A stretch of DNA of 64,000 bases from Sparassis latifolia. Taxonomy: Eukaryota > Basidiomycota > Agaricomycetes > Polyporales > Sparassidaceae. Position 1 is the stretch's first letter; each line of letters starts with the position of its first letter. The position numbers and the translations under genes were made by a program. The stretch spans positions 868,001 to 932,000 of the forward strand of contig CM031559.1 of the NCBI GenBank assembly GCA_018466975.1, written 5' to 3'. Below are positions 1-10,390 of the stretch, one piece after another. The notes under the pieces were generated by a model. It was not told the origin of the DNA. It worked only from the letters and a program-made list of their open reading frames with translations, and searched no databases.

Positions 1-1
1 A

Positions 2-237
2 GTGCGAATTGGGATTCACAGCACCGCAGATTTTGGAGACTATTATCGTGAGTTTTTGCTCATCACAACATTCCTCATTGGTAAAAATCGACTCTCTTCC
101 GATGAGCAAAGTCGCGCTTTTGTTTGAGGTTTCCAGCCTTCGTTATAGAGTCGTGTTTCGCAGCATCTCCAGCTGAAGTTCCCAGATCACTATCCCGATG
201 ATCCCTACACTGTCGCAAACATCCATGACGCCGCGAG
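2..237 (+). pseudogene. gag capsid fragment, left of the foldback insertion
   Basis: Translation from base 2 gives a capsid-like stretch containing DYYREFLLITTFLIGKNRLS, followed by a segment reading FPDHYPDDPYTVANIHDAA. This resembles the C-terminal half of the gag capsid of agaricomycete gypsy elements. Two stops interrupt it: TGA at 125-127, where the family usually has Arg, and TAG at 146-148, where Trp is usual. Both fit C-to-T (or G-to-A) transitions. The frame runs into the foldback element at 238 and resumes in another frame after 1107. Confidence 0.8.
230..237 (+). repeat. Left copy of candidate 8-base target duplication
   Basis: GCCGCGAG here recurs at 1108-1115, flanking the foldback element. 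The codons fit the gag Ala-Ala-(Ser/Arg) position on both sides, which supports duplication of target DNA and not chance. Confidence 0.6.
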
Positions 238-411
238 CACCAGTGGTGGCCAGAATTGTATTACAATCACCCAGGTAGCTGGGTAAAGCCTTGTGCACAC
301 TGTCCCACTGTTGTGCAATTGTAAACTTATCTGGGAACATTGTAATTGTACTTAGAGTGGGCAGATTATAATACAATGACAATTTGTACAAAACACACTT
401 GCACCCAGCCA

Positions 412-484
412 GGATTGAACCCTTGGCCTGCCGGAACATGCTTACATAACCACATGCTGTAATCACACTCATTCCACTGAGCCA
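412..484 (-). promoter_or_regulatory. tRNA-like RNA polymerase III A and B boxes, left arm
   Basis: On the minus strand an A-box-like TGGCTCAGTGG (484-474) is followed after about 52 bases by a B-box-like GGTTCAATCC (421-412). The order and spacing are those of a tRNA gene or tRNA-derived SINE head. I could not fold a convincing functional tRNA from it. Confidence 0.5.
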
Positions 485-861
485 TTTTGCCATGCTAATT
501 GTTTAGCCTCAATTCCAAATAAGGCTACTGGCAATGCTGACATATATTGTAATGTTTTGTAGTGGCCACGACATTCTCCTTGTTACTGATGCTTCTAATG
601 ATGATCTAATCATTTAGTAGTGAGTATTTTGTGAGTCTCTTATTTTTTACTCTATTTTAATTGATATAAATGTGAAATTAGTATTATAATTAGAATATCA
701 TATCTTATAACTGCAATAAAATTATTATAAATATGAATTACACATCATTAGAAGCATCAGTAACAAGGAGAATGTAGTGGCCACTACAAAACATTACAAT
801 ATATGTCAGCATTGCCAGTAGCCTTATTTGGAATTGAGGCTAAACAATTAGCATGGCAAAA

Positions 862-934
862 TGGCTCAGTGGAATGAGTGTGATTACAGCATGTGGTTAT
901 GTAAGCATGTTCCGGCAGGCCAAGGGTTCAATCC
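862..934 (+). promoter_or_regulatory. tRNA-like RNA polymerase III A and B boxes, right arm
   Basis: TGGCTCAGTGG at 862-872 matches the tRNA A box and GGTTCAATCC at 925-934 matches the B box. This is the mirror copy of the pair at 412-484. The two promoters would transcribe away from the central loop. Confidence 0.5.
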
Positions 935-1107
935 TGGCTGGGTGCAAGTGTGTTTTGTACAAATTGTCATTGTATTATAATCTGCCCACTCTAAGTACAA
1001 TTACAATGTTCCCAGATAAGTTTACAATTGCACAACAGTGGGACAGTGTGCACAAGGCTTTACCCAGCTACCTGGGTGATTGTAATACAATATTGGGAAT
1101 CACAGCT

Positions 1108-1725
1108 GCCGCGAGATATGTCTTACTAGGGACTCCTATCCCTCCGACCATTCCAACGACATCACAGACTACAACCGACTCATCTGGTGTCAAGGTTGAG
1201 GATTTTAAAAGCCTCATCAACACTCTCACCCAGTCCATAGTCAAGATTGTCACTCCGACTCAGTCTGCGACATCGGCTCCAAAGCCAGCGACCAGTTCGC
1301 GACCTCCGGCGACTTTTTCGCTCGCATGTCATTATTGCAGTCTGCCCAGTTGCATGATCGGAAACTGCCCCAAAGTCGAGAAAGATACCCAAGCAGGTTT
1401 CTGCCAGCAAAATGTGCAGTCAAAAGTTGTACTTCCGACCGGTGCATTTGTATCTCGCACAATTGTCGGAAAGATGATGCGCGATACCGTTCTTGAGTGG
1501 CATCGCCTTAACCCAGGCCAGACAGCGAAAGGACAGCTCTCATCGAATGCGAACTCGACAGGAAGCTCGTCGATGCTTTTCGAGATTGCACCAAACCCTT
1601 CCATGTCGACTTTTCAGCTCTCTACTGGAGATCGCATCGCGTCGCTAGAGCACGAACTCTTAGCACTTTGCAAATGCAAGGAGATATTCAATGGTGTCGA
1701 AATCCTCTGCGACGTCCACATAAAG
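1108..1725 (+). pseudogene. gag C-terminal part with altered zinc knuckle
   Basis: After the foldback element the gag frame resumes with AARYVLLGTPIPPT, a Ser/Thr/Pro-rich linker, and then a CysX2CysX4CysX4Cys cluster (CHYCSLPSCMIGNC). The family normally has a CCHC knuckle, so the His position is Cys here and nucleic-acid binding is doubtful. The segment reading KVVLPTGAFVSRTIVGKMMRDTVLEW that follows is typical of the region after the knuckle (quoted in full only in part; 1420-1500). The frame is lost at about 1710-1725, where one small indel shifts it to the pol frame. Confidence 0.75.
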
Positions 1726-2882
1726 TCGGACCTCCAGCTCAGCCTGTCGCTCCAGTACAGCAGCCTTCATCGAACCTATTTCCGAGCGATTCGCATAGTT
1801 CTATGATACCTTGCGATGCTCCTCCGCAATCCGACGATGTCACTCCAGTCACATCAAGTTCCGACTCTGCTGCACAGCAGCCTCCCTTCCATCCCTATGC
1901 AAAGGCGAAAGACGCAATGTACTTACCGCCTCGTGATCGCAATTTTGGTGCAGTTCCTGCAAAGCCTGCTAAGGATCCGAAAGAAGGAGCATATCGCACT
2001 CAGGTTCTGATCCAGGACCTGAAAATTGCAGAAAACGTTTTCGCGCGATCTATGAAGGCTTCTTTGGTCACTCTCACACCTGAAGAGCTGCTTTCTATTT
2101 CGCCCGAAGTTCGAGCAAAGTATTGCGATGCTGTTACTCCCCATCGCGTTCCAGTCTTGAATTCGCCTGTAGTAGCAGCAAACATAATACAGGTCAGCGA
2201 CGAGAGGTCGCGACGACCAACCGCGACTATTGTCGAAGTTGAAGACAAGGACTCCGACCCTTTTCCTTTTGCATCAAATTCATCCAACACACCTGCGATC
2301 CCAGCGCCCTCATACCTAGTTCGCAATGGCATTCCGATGTGCCCAGGTGTCTTAGTCGTGCCAGACCCTTATGAGACATATCTCAAAACGCTCGCACCTG
2401 GCCAAGAACCTGAGATTCTTACAGTCGCAAAGGAGTCTCATGTGTTGCGATCGATTTGGGGCCTAGTCGATAACAAGGAGCAAATAAAGAGCATCATCGA
2501 CCCAGGTTCTCAGATTGTTGCAATATCGGAAGAAGTTTGCCATGCTCTAGGGCTCGCATACGACCCGACTATTCATCTTAACATGCAATCAGCCAATGGA
2601 GAAGTCGATCCTTCGCTCGGTTTAGTCCACAGCGTCGCATTCCAAGTTGCTGACATCATTGTCTATCTCCAGATTCATGTTATTCACACTGCAGCCTACG
2701 ACATTTTATTAGGTCGCCCTTTCGACATTCTTACAGAAAGTGTCATCAAGAACTACCACAATGCAGACCAGACTATTACAATCTCATGTCCAAACACAGG
2801 ACAGCATGCGACAATTCCTACTTTAGCGCGAGGTGCTCCGAGATTTTTGTCGGGTCCGGGTTTTCGCAACTCAAGGATTTGA
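1716..2882 (+). pseudogene. Retroelement linker and aspartic protease domain
   Basis: This segment continues the polyprotein with a Pro/Gln/Ser-rich linker and then a retropepsin-like fold. IIDPGSQIVAISEEVCHALG carries the active-site loop as DPGS in place of the usual D(S/T)GS, and AAYDILLGRPF is the conserved C-terminal strand of this protease family. A TGA at 2880-2882 ends the open stretch where Arg is expected. The same frame carries on beyond it to the reverse transcriptase with further TAG and TGA stops, so the protein is not made intact. Confidence 0.8.
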
Positions 2883-4260
2883 CCAACAGTCGAGGAGATA
2901 TTGCAATATTACTCAAATATGATCCAGGATCCAGCGACCCTCTCTCCGCTTTTTCTCTAGCCCAGCTTTCTTCCTCTAGTCCAGATTCTCTTACAGCTCA
3001 GTATCTCTCTGCTTGCAATTTTCCTTTTCCAGTGTCCAGTTATCTAGCGTCCACCAATCCTCTTTCCATATCGTCCAACAATCGTTTCAGTATACCCAGC
3101 GACTCATTTTTGAGAAGTTTCACACTTCCCGACTTTTCACGCGACATCTTCATCCCTTCGAAAGAAAAGGTATAAGCCAGTAGCTCAGAAGGTCCGACCT
3201 TTGCTCGCAACATTACCTGACAAGTTTCGCATTATCCGCAACATCAAAGGCGACCCTCTCACGACGTTACCGCTACTCACTCCGAATCCTCCGACTTTCA
3301 TTCCTACTGGTCGGTACACCCAAGAACATCACGATGAATTTCAGAAAGTGCACAAGGGCGATTTCCCTTCGCGAGCTGAGCGCGATCTCATAGATGATTT
3401 CATGTGCAAGCACGACAAAGCTTTCGCCTGGAACGATGATGAGTGCAGTTGATTTTATTCCAACTTCTTTCCTCCAGTCGACTTTCCTGTCATCGACCAC
3501 AAGCTGTGGGTCAAAAGGAATATTCTGATACCATCAGGCATTTATGATGAAGTTTGTCACATTATTCGGAAAAAGATCGCGGCCGGAGTTTATGAGCCCT
3601 CCAACTCATCCTATAGGTCGCAATGGTTTTGCATTCTCAAAAAGGACGGAAAGTCGCTTCGCCTCGTTCACAGTCTCGAGCCTCTCAATGCAGTCACAAT
3701 TCAGCATTCAGGTGTCCCTCCTATTCCAGAACATCTTGCTGAAAAGTTTGGAGGTCGCGCTTGCAGTGCGATGCTCGATCTTTATGTCGAATACAATGAG
3801 CGACTTATTGCAGAGTCGTCGCGAGATCTCACTACATTCCAGACACCCTATGGAGCACTTCACCTCGTCACCCTACCTATGGGATGGTCAAATTCTGTCC
3901 CGATATTTCATGATGATGTTACTCACATTCTTCGCGATGAGATCCCACATGTCACTATTCCCTATATCGATGATGTTCTTGTCGCAGGTCCGACTTCGCG
4001 ATATATCATGTCAGATGGCACTTGCGAGACTCTCTCTGACAATCCAGAAGTTCGCTGATTTGTTTGGGAACACTTGCAGAACCTGAATCGCATCGTTCAG
4101 TGAATCAAGTACAGTGGAGGCACTTTTTCTGGCACTAAGAGTATTCTCTGCGCTGAGAAGATTATGGTAGTCAGACATCGATGCACATACGAAGGACATC
4201 TACCCGACGAATTGCGAGTAGCAGTGATCCAAAATTGAGGACCTTGTCAGTCTCTTTCCA
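2883..4260 (+). pseudogene. Retroelement reverse transcriptase domain, with stops
   Basis: The same reading frame continues through a low-complexity linker to a KVRPLLATLPDKFRIIRNIK segment and then the polymerase. MLDLYVEYNERL contains the first catalytic aspartate region, the TTFQTPYGALHLVTLPMGWS motif is the central block, and IPYIDDV holds the YIDD catalytic box at about 3961-3975. In-frame TGA codons at 3450-3452, 4056-4058, 4101-4103 and about 4236 fall where the family has Arg or Trp. No frameshift is needed across this stretch. Confidence 0.88.
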
Positions 4261-5000
4261 AAGTTCGCACTTTTCTCGGAACAGTCGGAGTCATTCGCAT
4301 TTTCATTAAAAACTTCGCAAAGTGTGCCAGTGCACTCATCAAGCTCACGCAAAAAGGAGTTCCTTTCAAATTTGGCGAAGAACAGATAGCTGCACAAGAG
4401 TCGCTCAAAGATGCACTTCTCGTGTCGCCAGCACTTTGTGCAATTGATTATACATTGCCCTCTGCAGTTATTCTCGCTGTCGACTCTTCCTACATTGCCG
4501 TTGGGTTCCACCTCTGTCAATGCGATGAGAAAAATCCATGACTTCACTACTACAATCACTTCAAGTCAATTACGCTCAACGATCGCGAATGTCACTTTTT
4601 GCAAGCGAAGCTCGAGATATATGGACTCTTTCGCGCTCTTCGATATTTGCGACTTTACCTCATTGGAGTGCGAAATCTAGTTGTTGAAGTCGATGCTCGC
4701 TATATCAAGGGCATGCTCCGAAATCCCGACATTGCTCCCAGTGCTAGCATCAATCGCTGGATAGTCGCGATCCTCACATTCCATTTTACTCTAGTTCATG
4801 TTCCTGGTACCTCTCATGGACCAGATGGCCTTTTACGACATCCCCCTCAGCCAGGCGATAGTGAAATTGAAGAAGATGACAACTTTGATGATTGGATCGA
4901 CCACATACATGGTTTCCTACATTTCGTCAACCCGATTCGTCGTGTCGCGCCCTCGAGAACTATCACGACATTCTCGAATAAAGAAGTCTCTGAGATTCGC
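4261..5000 (+). pseudogene. Retroelement RNase H domain
   Basis: The frame proceeds into the connection and RNase H region. AVDSSYIAVGF supplies the first acidic residue, AKLEIYGLFRAL the glutamate, and VEVDARYIKGM the next aspartate. The family closes with HVPGTSHGPDGLLRHP, seen at about 4796-4845. A TGA at 4539-4541 replaces an expected Arg codon. From 4599 the frame is open through to the integrase zinc finger. Confidence 0.85.
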
Positions 5001-6449
5001 GAGAGCTATGACCTCATTCCTCATACCGATGTCGCAAAAGCTGCTGACATTCATCTCGACTTAGTTTGCGACTGGCTCAATACTCTCGTTCGTCCTCCAG
5101 AGCTTTCCGACATTGAGTATACGAACTTCGCGCAATATTGCATCAACTTCTTTATAGATGATCAGCGACTTTGGCGAAAAGATTCGCAAGGAGCATACAA
5201 GCTGGTTGTCAGTCCAGAAGATCGCATGCAAATTCTCCACTCTTGTCATGACCTACAAGGACATCGTGGTATTTTCACGATGCGCTCTCTCATCTGCAAG
5301 CGATTTTGGTGGCCTCAGTTGCATAGCGACATCGCATGGTATGTTCGCACTTGCCATATGTGCCAACAGTGACAGACGCGACAAGTCCTCATTCCTCCGA
5401 CCGTTGCAACACCTGCTCCGCTTTTCGCGAAGACCCATATGGACACAATGCATCTTCCGACGTTGAATGGGTACAAATATCTCGTCCAAGCTCACTGCGT
5501 TCTCTCCTTCTATCCAGAATGGTGCGCACTTCATTCCGAAAATGTGAAATCTCTCGGAGAATGGATCTTCCAGGATATTCTATGTCGCTGGGGATCTCTG
5601 AGTGAAATAGTCACAGATAATGGGTCAGCCTTCATGAAAGCGACAGCATATCTCGCAAAGTGATACCATATCAATCATATTCGCATCAGTGGCTACAATT
5701 CATGAGCAAATGGCATAGTCGAGTGACCTCACTTCAATATCTGACATGCGCTATTCAAGGCAACTGATGGCGACGTGAAAAAGTGGTCGCAAGTTATGCA
5801 CTCTGTCTTTTGGTCAGAGAGAATTACAATCTGATGTCGCATGGGCTGTTCGCCCTATTTCGCGGTTACTGGAGTTCATCCTATCATCCCACTTGACATT
5901 TCCGAAGCGACATATCTCCAACCCCCTCCGACTTCGATTCTCTCCACTACCGATCTTATTGCATGTCACGCTATTGTGTTGCAGAAGTGTTTGGACCAGC
6001 TCGCGATGCTTCATTTGAAAGTCTACGAAGCTCATATCTAAGCTGCCATTCGTTTTGAGCACGACCACAATCATACGATTCGTGACCACAATTTTATTCG
6101 TGGAGCTCTCATTCTCATTCGCAACACACAGATAGAGAAGGCTCTCAATCGCAAAATGTGTGCGAGATACCTCGGACCTCTCATCGTTGTTTCGCGAAAT
6201 TGCGGAGGTGCATATATCCTTTGCGAACTCGACGGCTCGGTACTCAATCGACCCATCACCACTTTTTGAGTAATTCCATACTTCGCGCGAAAGTATCTTC
6301 CACTCCCCAACGATTTCTTCAACCTCCCTGAATCACGACTTTGTGAGATGCAGAACTCAACAAGTCAAGGAGATGACAACGAATTAGAGTTCGACCTCGC
6401 AGCAACTCCAGAAGATGACTTCGAAGATCGCGACGATGCAGATGATTAG
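5001..6449 (+). pseudogene. Retroelement integrase with HHCC finger and DDE core
   Basis: An HHCC zinc finger is visible (HSCHDLQGH, then CHMCQQ). The catalytic core has its first Asp in THMDTMHL, the second in VTDNGSAF, and the Glu in NGIVE. The C-terminal part includes LGPLIVVSRN and RPITTF. There is no clear chromodomain, and the acidic tail ends at TAG 6447-6449. TGA codons at 5370-5372, 5661-5663, 5703-5705, 5724-5726, 5832-5834 and about 6267 interrupt the frame, each at an expected Arg position where I can judge it. The domain is recognisable but cannot be made as one protein. Confidence 0.87.
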
Positions 6450-6600
6450 TTTCATATCCACAGACCACCTCCCCTCAGTTTCCTACATATATTTCCACAG
6501 TTCGACTCTTTCCGACATCGCGCTCTTGTTTAACCTCTCGCAACTTTTCTCTTTTTTGTTATAGATCGTTGTCTGACCTCACTGACTGAGGACAGTCACA

Positions 6601-6622
6601 GTTTCAGTTGGGAGGAGGACAA
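6601..6622 (+). other. Candidate polypurine tract, first copy
   Basis: CAGTTGGGAGGAGGACAAG lies about 150 bases after the pol stop and looks like a plus-strand primer tract. A very similar stretch recurs at 7300-7315, so which one borders the LTR is unclear. Confidence 0.4.
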
Positions 6623-7299
6623 GTATACCATTCACGATGTTCTGACATCGCGACATTTTTCAATTCTCTCAATTTTCTCTAAGTTCCCACTCAGTTCCTT
6701 TGCAATATTTTCCATCTCTCAAAAACCAGAAAAAGACTTCTTTCCTTTCGCTTTCTGCCAGAAATTTTCTCTTTCATACAGATGCTGCATTACAGGACAT
6801 TTAGAAGGACAAAAGATGACGAAGAAAGACAATGAAGAAAAGTTGTGACATTGCGCAGCGACATCATGTGGACCTGGTTTATCTTGCACCACCTCATACC
6901 AACCCCTATTCCTTATCCTCATCCTCACTTTTGCCTCAGATCTCAGTCAACCCTTCCAGCAACGGCTTTCGCGATCATGCCCGCGACATCGTTTATTCAC
7001 AGTAATATTCTTGCGACTTCGGAGATCGCGCTACCACTTCTATGGAGACTTGGATTCCAGTTTCGCATTTCGCATCGCAGATATCGGAAGACCTTCCAAA
7101 GCAGAGACGAGATAGAGACAGAGCGATGATGAAATCACTAGGTCGATTTTTCAGGTGAACCTCGAGCTAGCCTCAAGGCATCAGAAGTATTTCCTGCAGT
7201 CATGCGACCAGTTCGCGCTACAATGCAGACACTCGAACAACATCTGCGACTACCGTACTTCACGATCTGATCAGGCCGCGGACCGAGGACAGTTCATAT

Positions 7300-7315
7300 T
7301 TCAGTTGGGAGGAGA
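7300..7315 (+). other. Candidate polypurine tract, second copy
   Basis: TTCAGTTGGGAGGAGA is preceded by CCGAGGACAGTTCATA, resembling ACTGAGGACAGTCACAGT before the first tract. TGATATGC follows directly and could be the start of the 3' LTR. Confidence 0.45.
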
Positions 7316-8000
7316 TGATATGCTCCCAGACCTCCTGGCCTCTGAAAATGCATTTTCCAGTGATCGCTCATACCTCACTACTCTATCCCTTAGCCTCCAA
7401 GATGCATCTGACACTTTCACGACCTTCTGCAAACTTTCCAATTTTGCACGACTTCGTTCGACTTCGCTCGATCCCTCGTGACTTCACACCGAGATTCGAC
7501 ATTCTTTCGTCACTCATACGCCACTCTTGCGTCTCCTCGCGGTCGGATACCACTTACCCGTTGTCCTTTGGTCTAGTTCGATGTGCCCTGGTCGATTTCC
7601 GTCTAAGTCCGTACTTCCCCGATGTCGCGCCACCTTTCTGAACATCGCGCCAACTCGCTGGTTTGCCACGCCGACTTATTGGTGTCGCACGATGGTCGCG
7701 ACCTCTTCCTTTGCAAATCCCATTCCCTTTATTGTTCAACCTTCCCCTTCAAGACTCCTACCTTCGTGCTGGACCGGAGATGCCATTAGAGTGTTCCATG
7801 TGGTTCAGGACAAGTAGCATATGTTTTCTTTCAATTTTCCTCTACTTTACCGTTCTTCTCCATCGCTAATGTATGACATTCACCTCTCCACACCCTTTAC
7901 CTATTTTTCCATTGGTCCTAGACCATTGCGACTCTCTCTGATGTCAGGATCCATCTTCCAACATTTCGCGACTTTTGCATTTCACCTCCCCCATTTTCCC

Positions 8001-8010
8001 CTCTATAAAT
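8001..8010 (+). promoter_or_regulatory. TATA box inside the probable LTR
   Basis: CTCTATAAAT sits in a pyrimidine-rich setting, as expected for an LTR promoter. It would lie about 690 bases into the LTR if the LTR starts at 7316. Confidence 0.45.
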
Positions 8011-8100
8011 ACCTGCTGTATCTACGTCAATTATCATCGAAGACCAGTAGGAGACTTCCTCCTTCACTTCAGATCACCGAGAAACTGCGTTTACTGCGAT

Positions 8101-8245
8101 AGCAACTTCGAACTGCGATATACCCCACTGCGACATAGCAACACTGCGACACTGCGACATAGCGACACTGCTATACTGCGACTGCAATAGCAAACTGCAA
8201 TACTGCGATAGCGACATAGCGAAATAGCAATAGCGACCTGCGTTA
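8101..8245 (+). repeat. Degenerate short tandem repeat (ACTGCGACATAGC-like)
   Basis: Variants of CTGCGA, CATAGC and AATAGC follow each other about fifteen times. The array lies just downstream of the LTR TATA box, so it would be in the transcribed leader. Confidence 0.7.
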
Positions 8246-8590
8246 GTCTTAATCCGGCTTTTGCATTAGACTGACTGCAACTTCATCGAGACAGCAAATA
8301 CTGTGTTCCCCCATAGTGTTCTACCCCCACAGATACTTCCCTTCCCCATTGCGATTTAGTTCGCCTTCACCTACAAGCTTGGCAATCGCGTTGCGACCTT
8401 AGCTTCCTACCTTCGACTTTTGCGACTTTGTCGTAGATTGTCACCCGACTTTGCGTTTACATCGCGAGCCCTCGTTCTCTTACAGGTCGCATCCCCCTTT
8501 GGCTTAGGTCGAGGTTCTGGGACCCACTTGCATTATTTTACAGTTGCAACGCCCTTCCCTCATACACAGAGCGACCCTGCTTCTCATTTT

Positions 8591-10175
8591 GTTTTAGTTG
8601 AGTTTAGGTGTTTGTGTCGGGTGTGCACTCATCAACGGCACTTGGCAGCAAAGTGTGAGTGCCTTACGGATGCTCTCAACATGCCCTAAAACATCATTCA
8701 GTGTCTTGAAGGAGCATCAGAAGTTCACCGAAATCGCTGTTAAAGCTGTAATTGGCTCTGTCTGGAGGATTCCCAGTTTCCTGATGTATAATCAACGCTC
8801 TGTGTCTTGAACATAGACACAGCACCACAATGTTTGATTTTTGTCATACAGACTTATATAAGAACCACTATGGGAGTACTACTATACGGCCTTACATTGT
8901 CATTATCCCTACTAGTAACTTCCATGCTAATTGAAACTCCGAAAACCTCTTTGGATGACCGAGTAAGTAGCACATTTTTGTCATAATAATAGTGGTAGTG
9001 TTTCTGACACTAGTTTGAGTAGGTGTGGGCTAACGGACTTTGTACAACCTCAAGAAGCATGCAAAATCATTATAAATTGTGAATGGTGTGTCACTTTCCC
9101 TGCCTGCATCACTTTCCCCAGTGTCTGTGTCTGCATCAAGTTGGCATCAATATGTTGGCACCTGCATCAAATGTGTCAATATCTCCAGGCCTGCTGGCGA
9201 GTGTGTAGTAGTCGCGAAAAACACCGAAAGAGCTGACATGACCAAAGGTGAAAAAGATGATAGATCATCTGGGGTAAGTAGAAACAAACTGCATAATATG
9301 CCATCTAGATGATGTGCCCTCCAAGGACAGCTAAAGCCATGCTCGAAGACCACTGTCAGATATGGGGATGATTGAGGAATCTGTACTGTGGGGTGGAGGG
9401 TCTATAGTCTGAACAATTTGCTGGGAGGGCTTAAACTCTTGGATTGCAGAAGCTGTGTCATCGGGAATGACAGCAATGCACCGAGGAGATACTAAGCCTG
9501 AGAGATGTCGAACACAGTGGCTGTGGGGTCATCATGTCAGCTGGTGCCAGGTGGTCTTGCATTATAGTAAAAGTGAATGGAACATTCTCTTTGGTGTGCT
9601 GCTCAGCTGCGAAAAGTGAGGTGGTGAACCACGGTCAGCATCTCCACAAGTATGTACCAGAATAACAAATATACTCCAGTGAACAATGCCGGTCAACTGG
9701 CAGCCACCACCATATCCAGGTCTGATGATCCTGATCCTTGGCATCAGCAAAACTAGATGAAACTTATAAGGCATGATAAGCTCTTATAAGGTACATAAGA
9801 CTCGTATCCTGCCGAGTTTTTCATCGGGCTTTATAATATGACCATGAGAGTTCAAAAGGGCCATAAACCTGGCAAAAGCAGGCATCCTTATGAGCCTTCC
9901 AAAGCTTCCAAAGCCTTATAAGGCCAGATGTGTCAAGGGTTCATTTTTGGATATAATAGAAAATTTTCATACATCAAGCAGAGTCCTGTTAAGGGAACTA
10001 CAAAGAATATATTCCAATATTATAACTACATAAAAATTATAACAAGACTGTAGAATAGATATTAACACAACTCGCACGCTAAATACACTGAAAACACAGA
10101 AATAATGACCCCAGGAGCATAAATTGTAGCGACAGGACCTGTCAGGAGCGAGTTGATGCCGATCACACCCCGACA
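8591..10175. other. No recognised gene
   Basis: I see no conserved protein motif on either strand. Between 9760 and 9925 the word TTATAAGG and its variants recur four or more times, similar to the inside of the inverted-repeat element that starts at 10176. This may be a decayed relative of that element. Confidence 0.5.
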
Positions 10176-10390
10176 CATCAGGAAAACCCAACTTTTACTT
10201 ATGGGACTTATTCGGACTTTTTGTCCTTTTTTGCCTTATTTAAGACCCATAAGTTCCCAAAAGTTGACTTTTAAGTCTCTAAGGAAATATGACTTATGGA
10301 CTTTCTGTCCTTTTTTATCTTATTTAAGGTCTATAAGTGCATTTAAGTCATATAAGGACACCTTTAAGTAAAAGTTGGGTTTTCCTGATG
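10176..10390. mobile_element. Miniature inverted-repeat element, copy 1
   Basis: A 215-base element begins with CATCAGGAAAACCCAACTTT and ends with its reverse complement. The inside is made of words such as ACTTATGGACTT and CTTATTTAAG. It is flanked by CA on both sides, a possible dinucleotide target duplication. A second copy is at 44168-44380. It has no coding capacity, so it would rely on a transposase made elsewhere. Confidence 0.85.

Larger units (their letters stand above)
238..1107. mobile_element. Foldback element with ~350-base arms, inserted in gag
   Basis: The arms 253-603 and 743-1091 are nearly perfect reverse complements separated by an AT-rich loop of about 140 bases. The outermost 15-20 bases on each side are only imperfectly inverted. 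The element splits the gag reading frame, and GCCGCGAG occurs directly on both sides (230-237 and 1108-1115), which looks like an 8-base target duplication. Eight-base duplications are typical of hAT transposons, but I see no transposase, so this would be a non-autonomous element. Each arm carries a tRNA-like promoter pair. The same 80-residue open frame appears in both arms and probably does not code for a protein. Confidence 0.75.
1..8590 (+). mobile_element. Decayed Ty3/gypsy LTR retrotransposon, left end outside the window
   Basis: The order capsid, zinc knuckle, retropepsin, reverse transcriptase, RNase H, integrase is that of a Ty3/gypsy (Metaviridae-like) element. The pol part from about 1716 to 6449 stays in one reading frame and is broken by many stop codons but few or no indels. 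The gag part is interrupted by a foldback element at 238-1107. The 5' LTR must lie left of the window because the sequence opens inside the capsid domain. The right boundary is uncertain: the composition typical of the element (many TCGC/GCGA words) continues to roughly 8590. It is not expected to be active by itself. Confidence 0.9.
7316..8590 (+). repeat. Probable 3' LTR of the gypsy element, limits uncertain
   Basis: The stretch starts with TG right after the second polypurine tract, holds a TATA box at 8001-8010 and keeps the TCGC/GCGA-rich composition of the element until about 8590. The matching 5' LTR is outside the window, so neither end can be proved here. Confidence 0.4.

Noticed and set aside
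143..1206. Matching open frames on opposite strands (143-493 minus, 853 on plus) as a real protein pair
   Set aside because: They are the two arms of the same foldback element, overlap tRNA-like promoter boxes and read into gag in one case.
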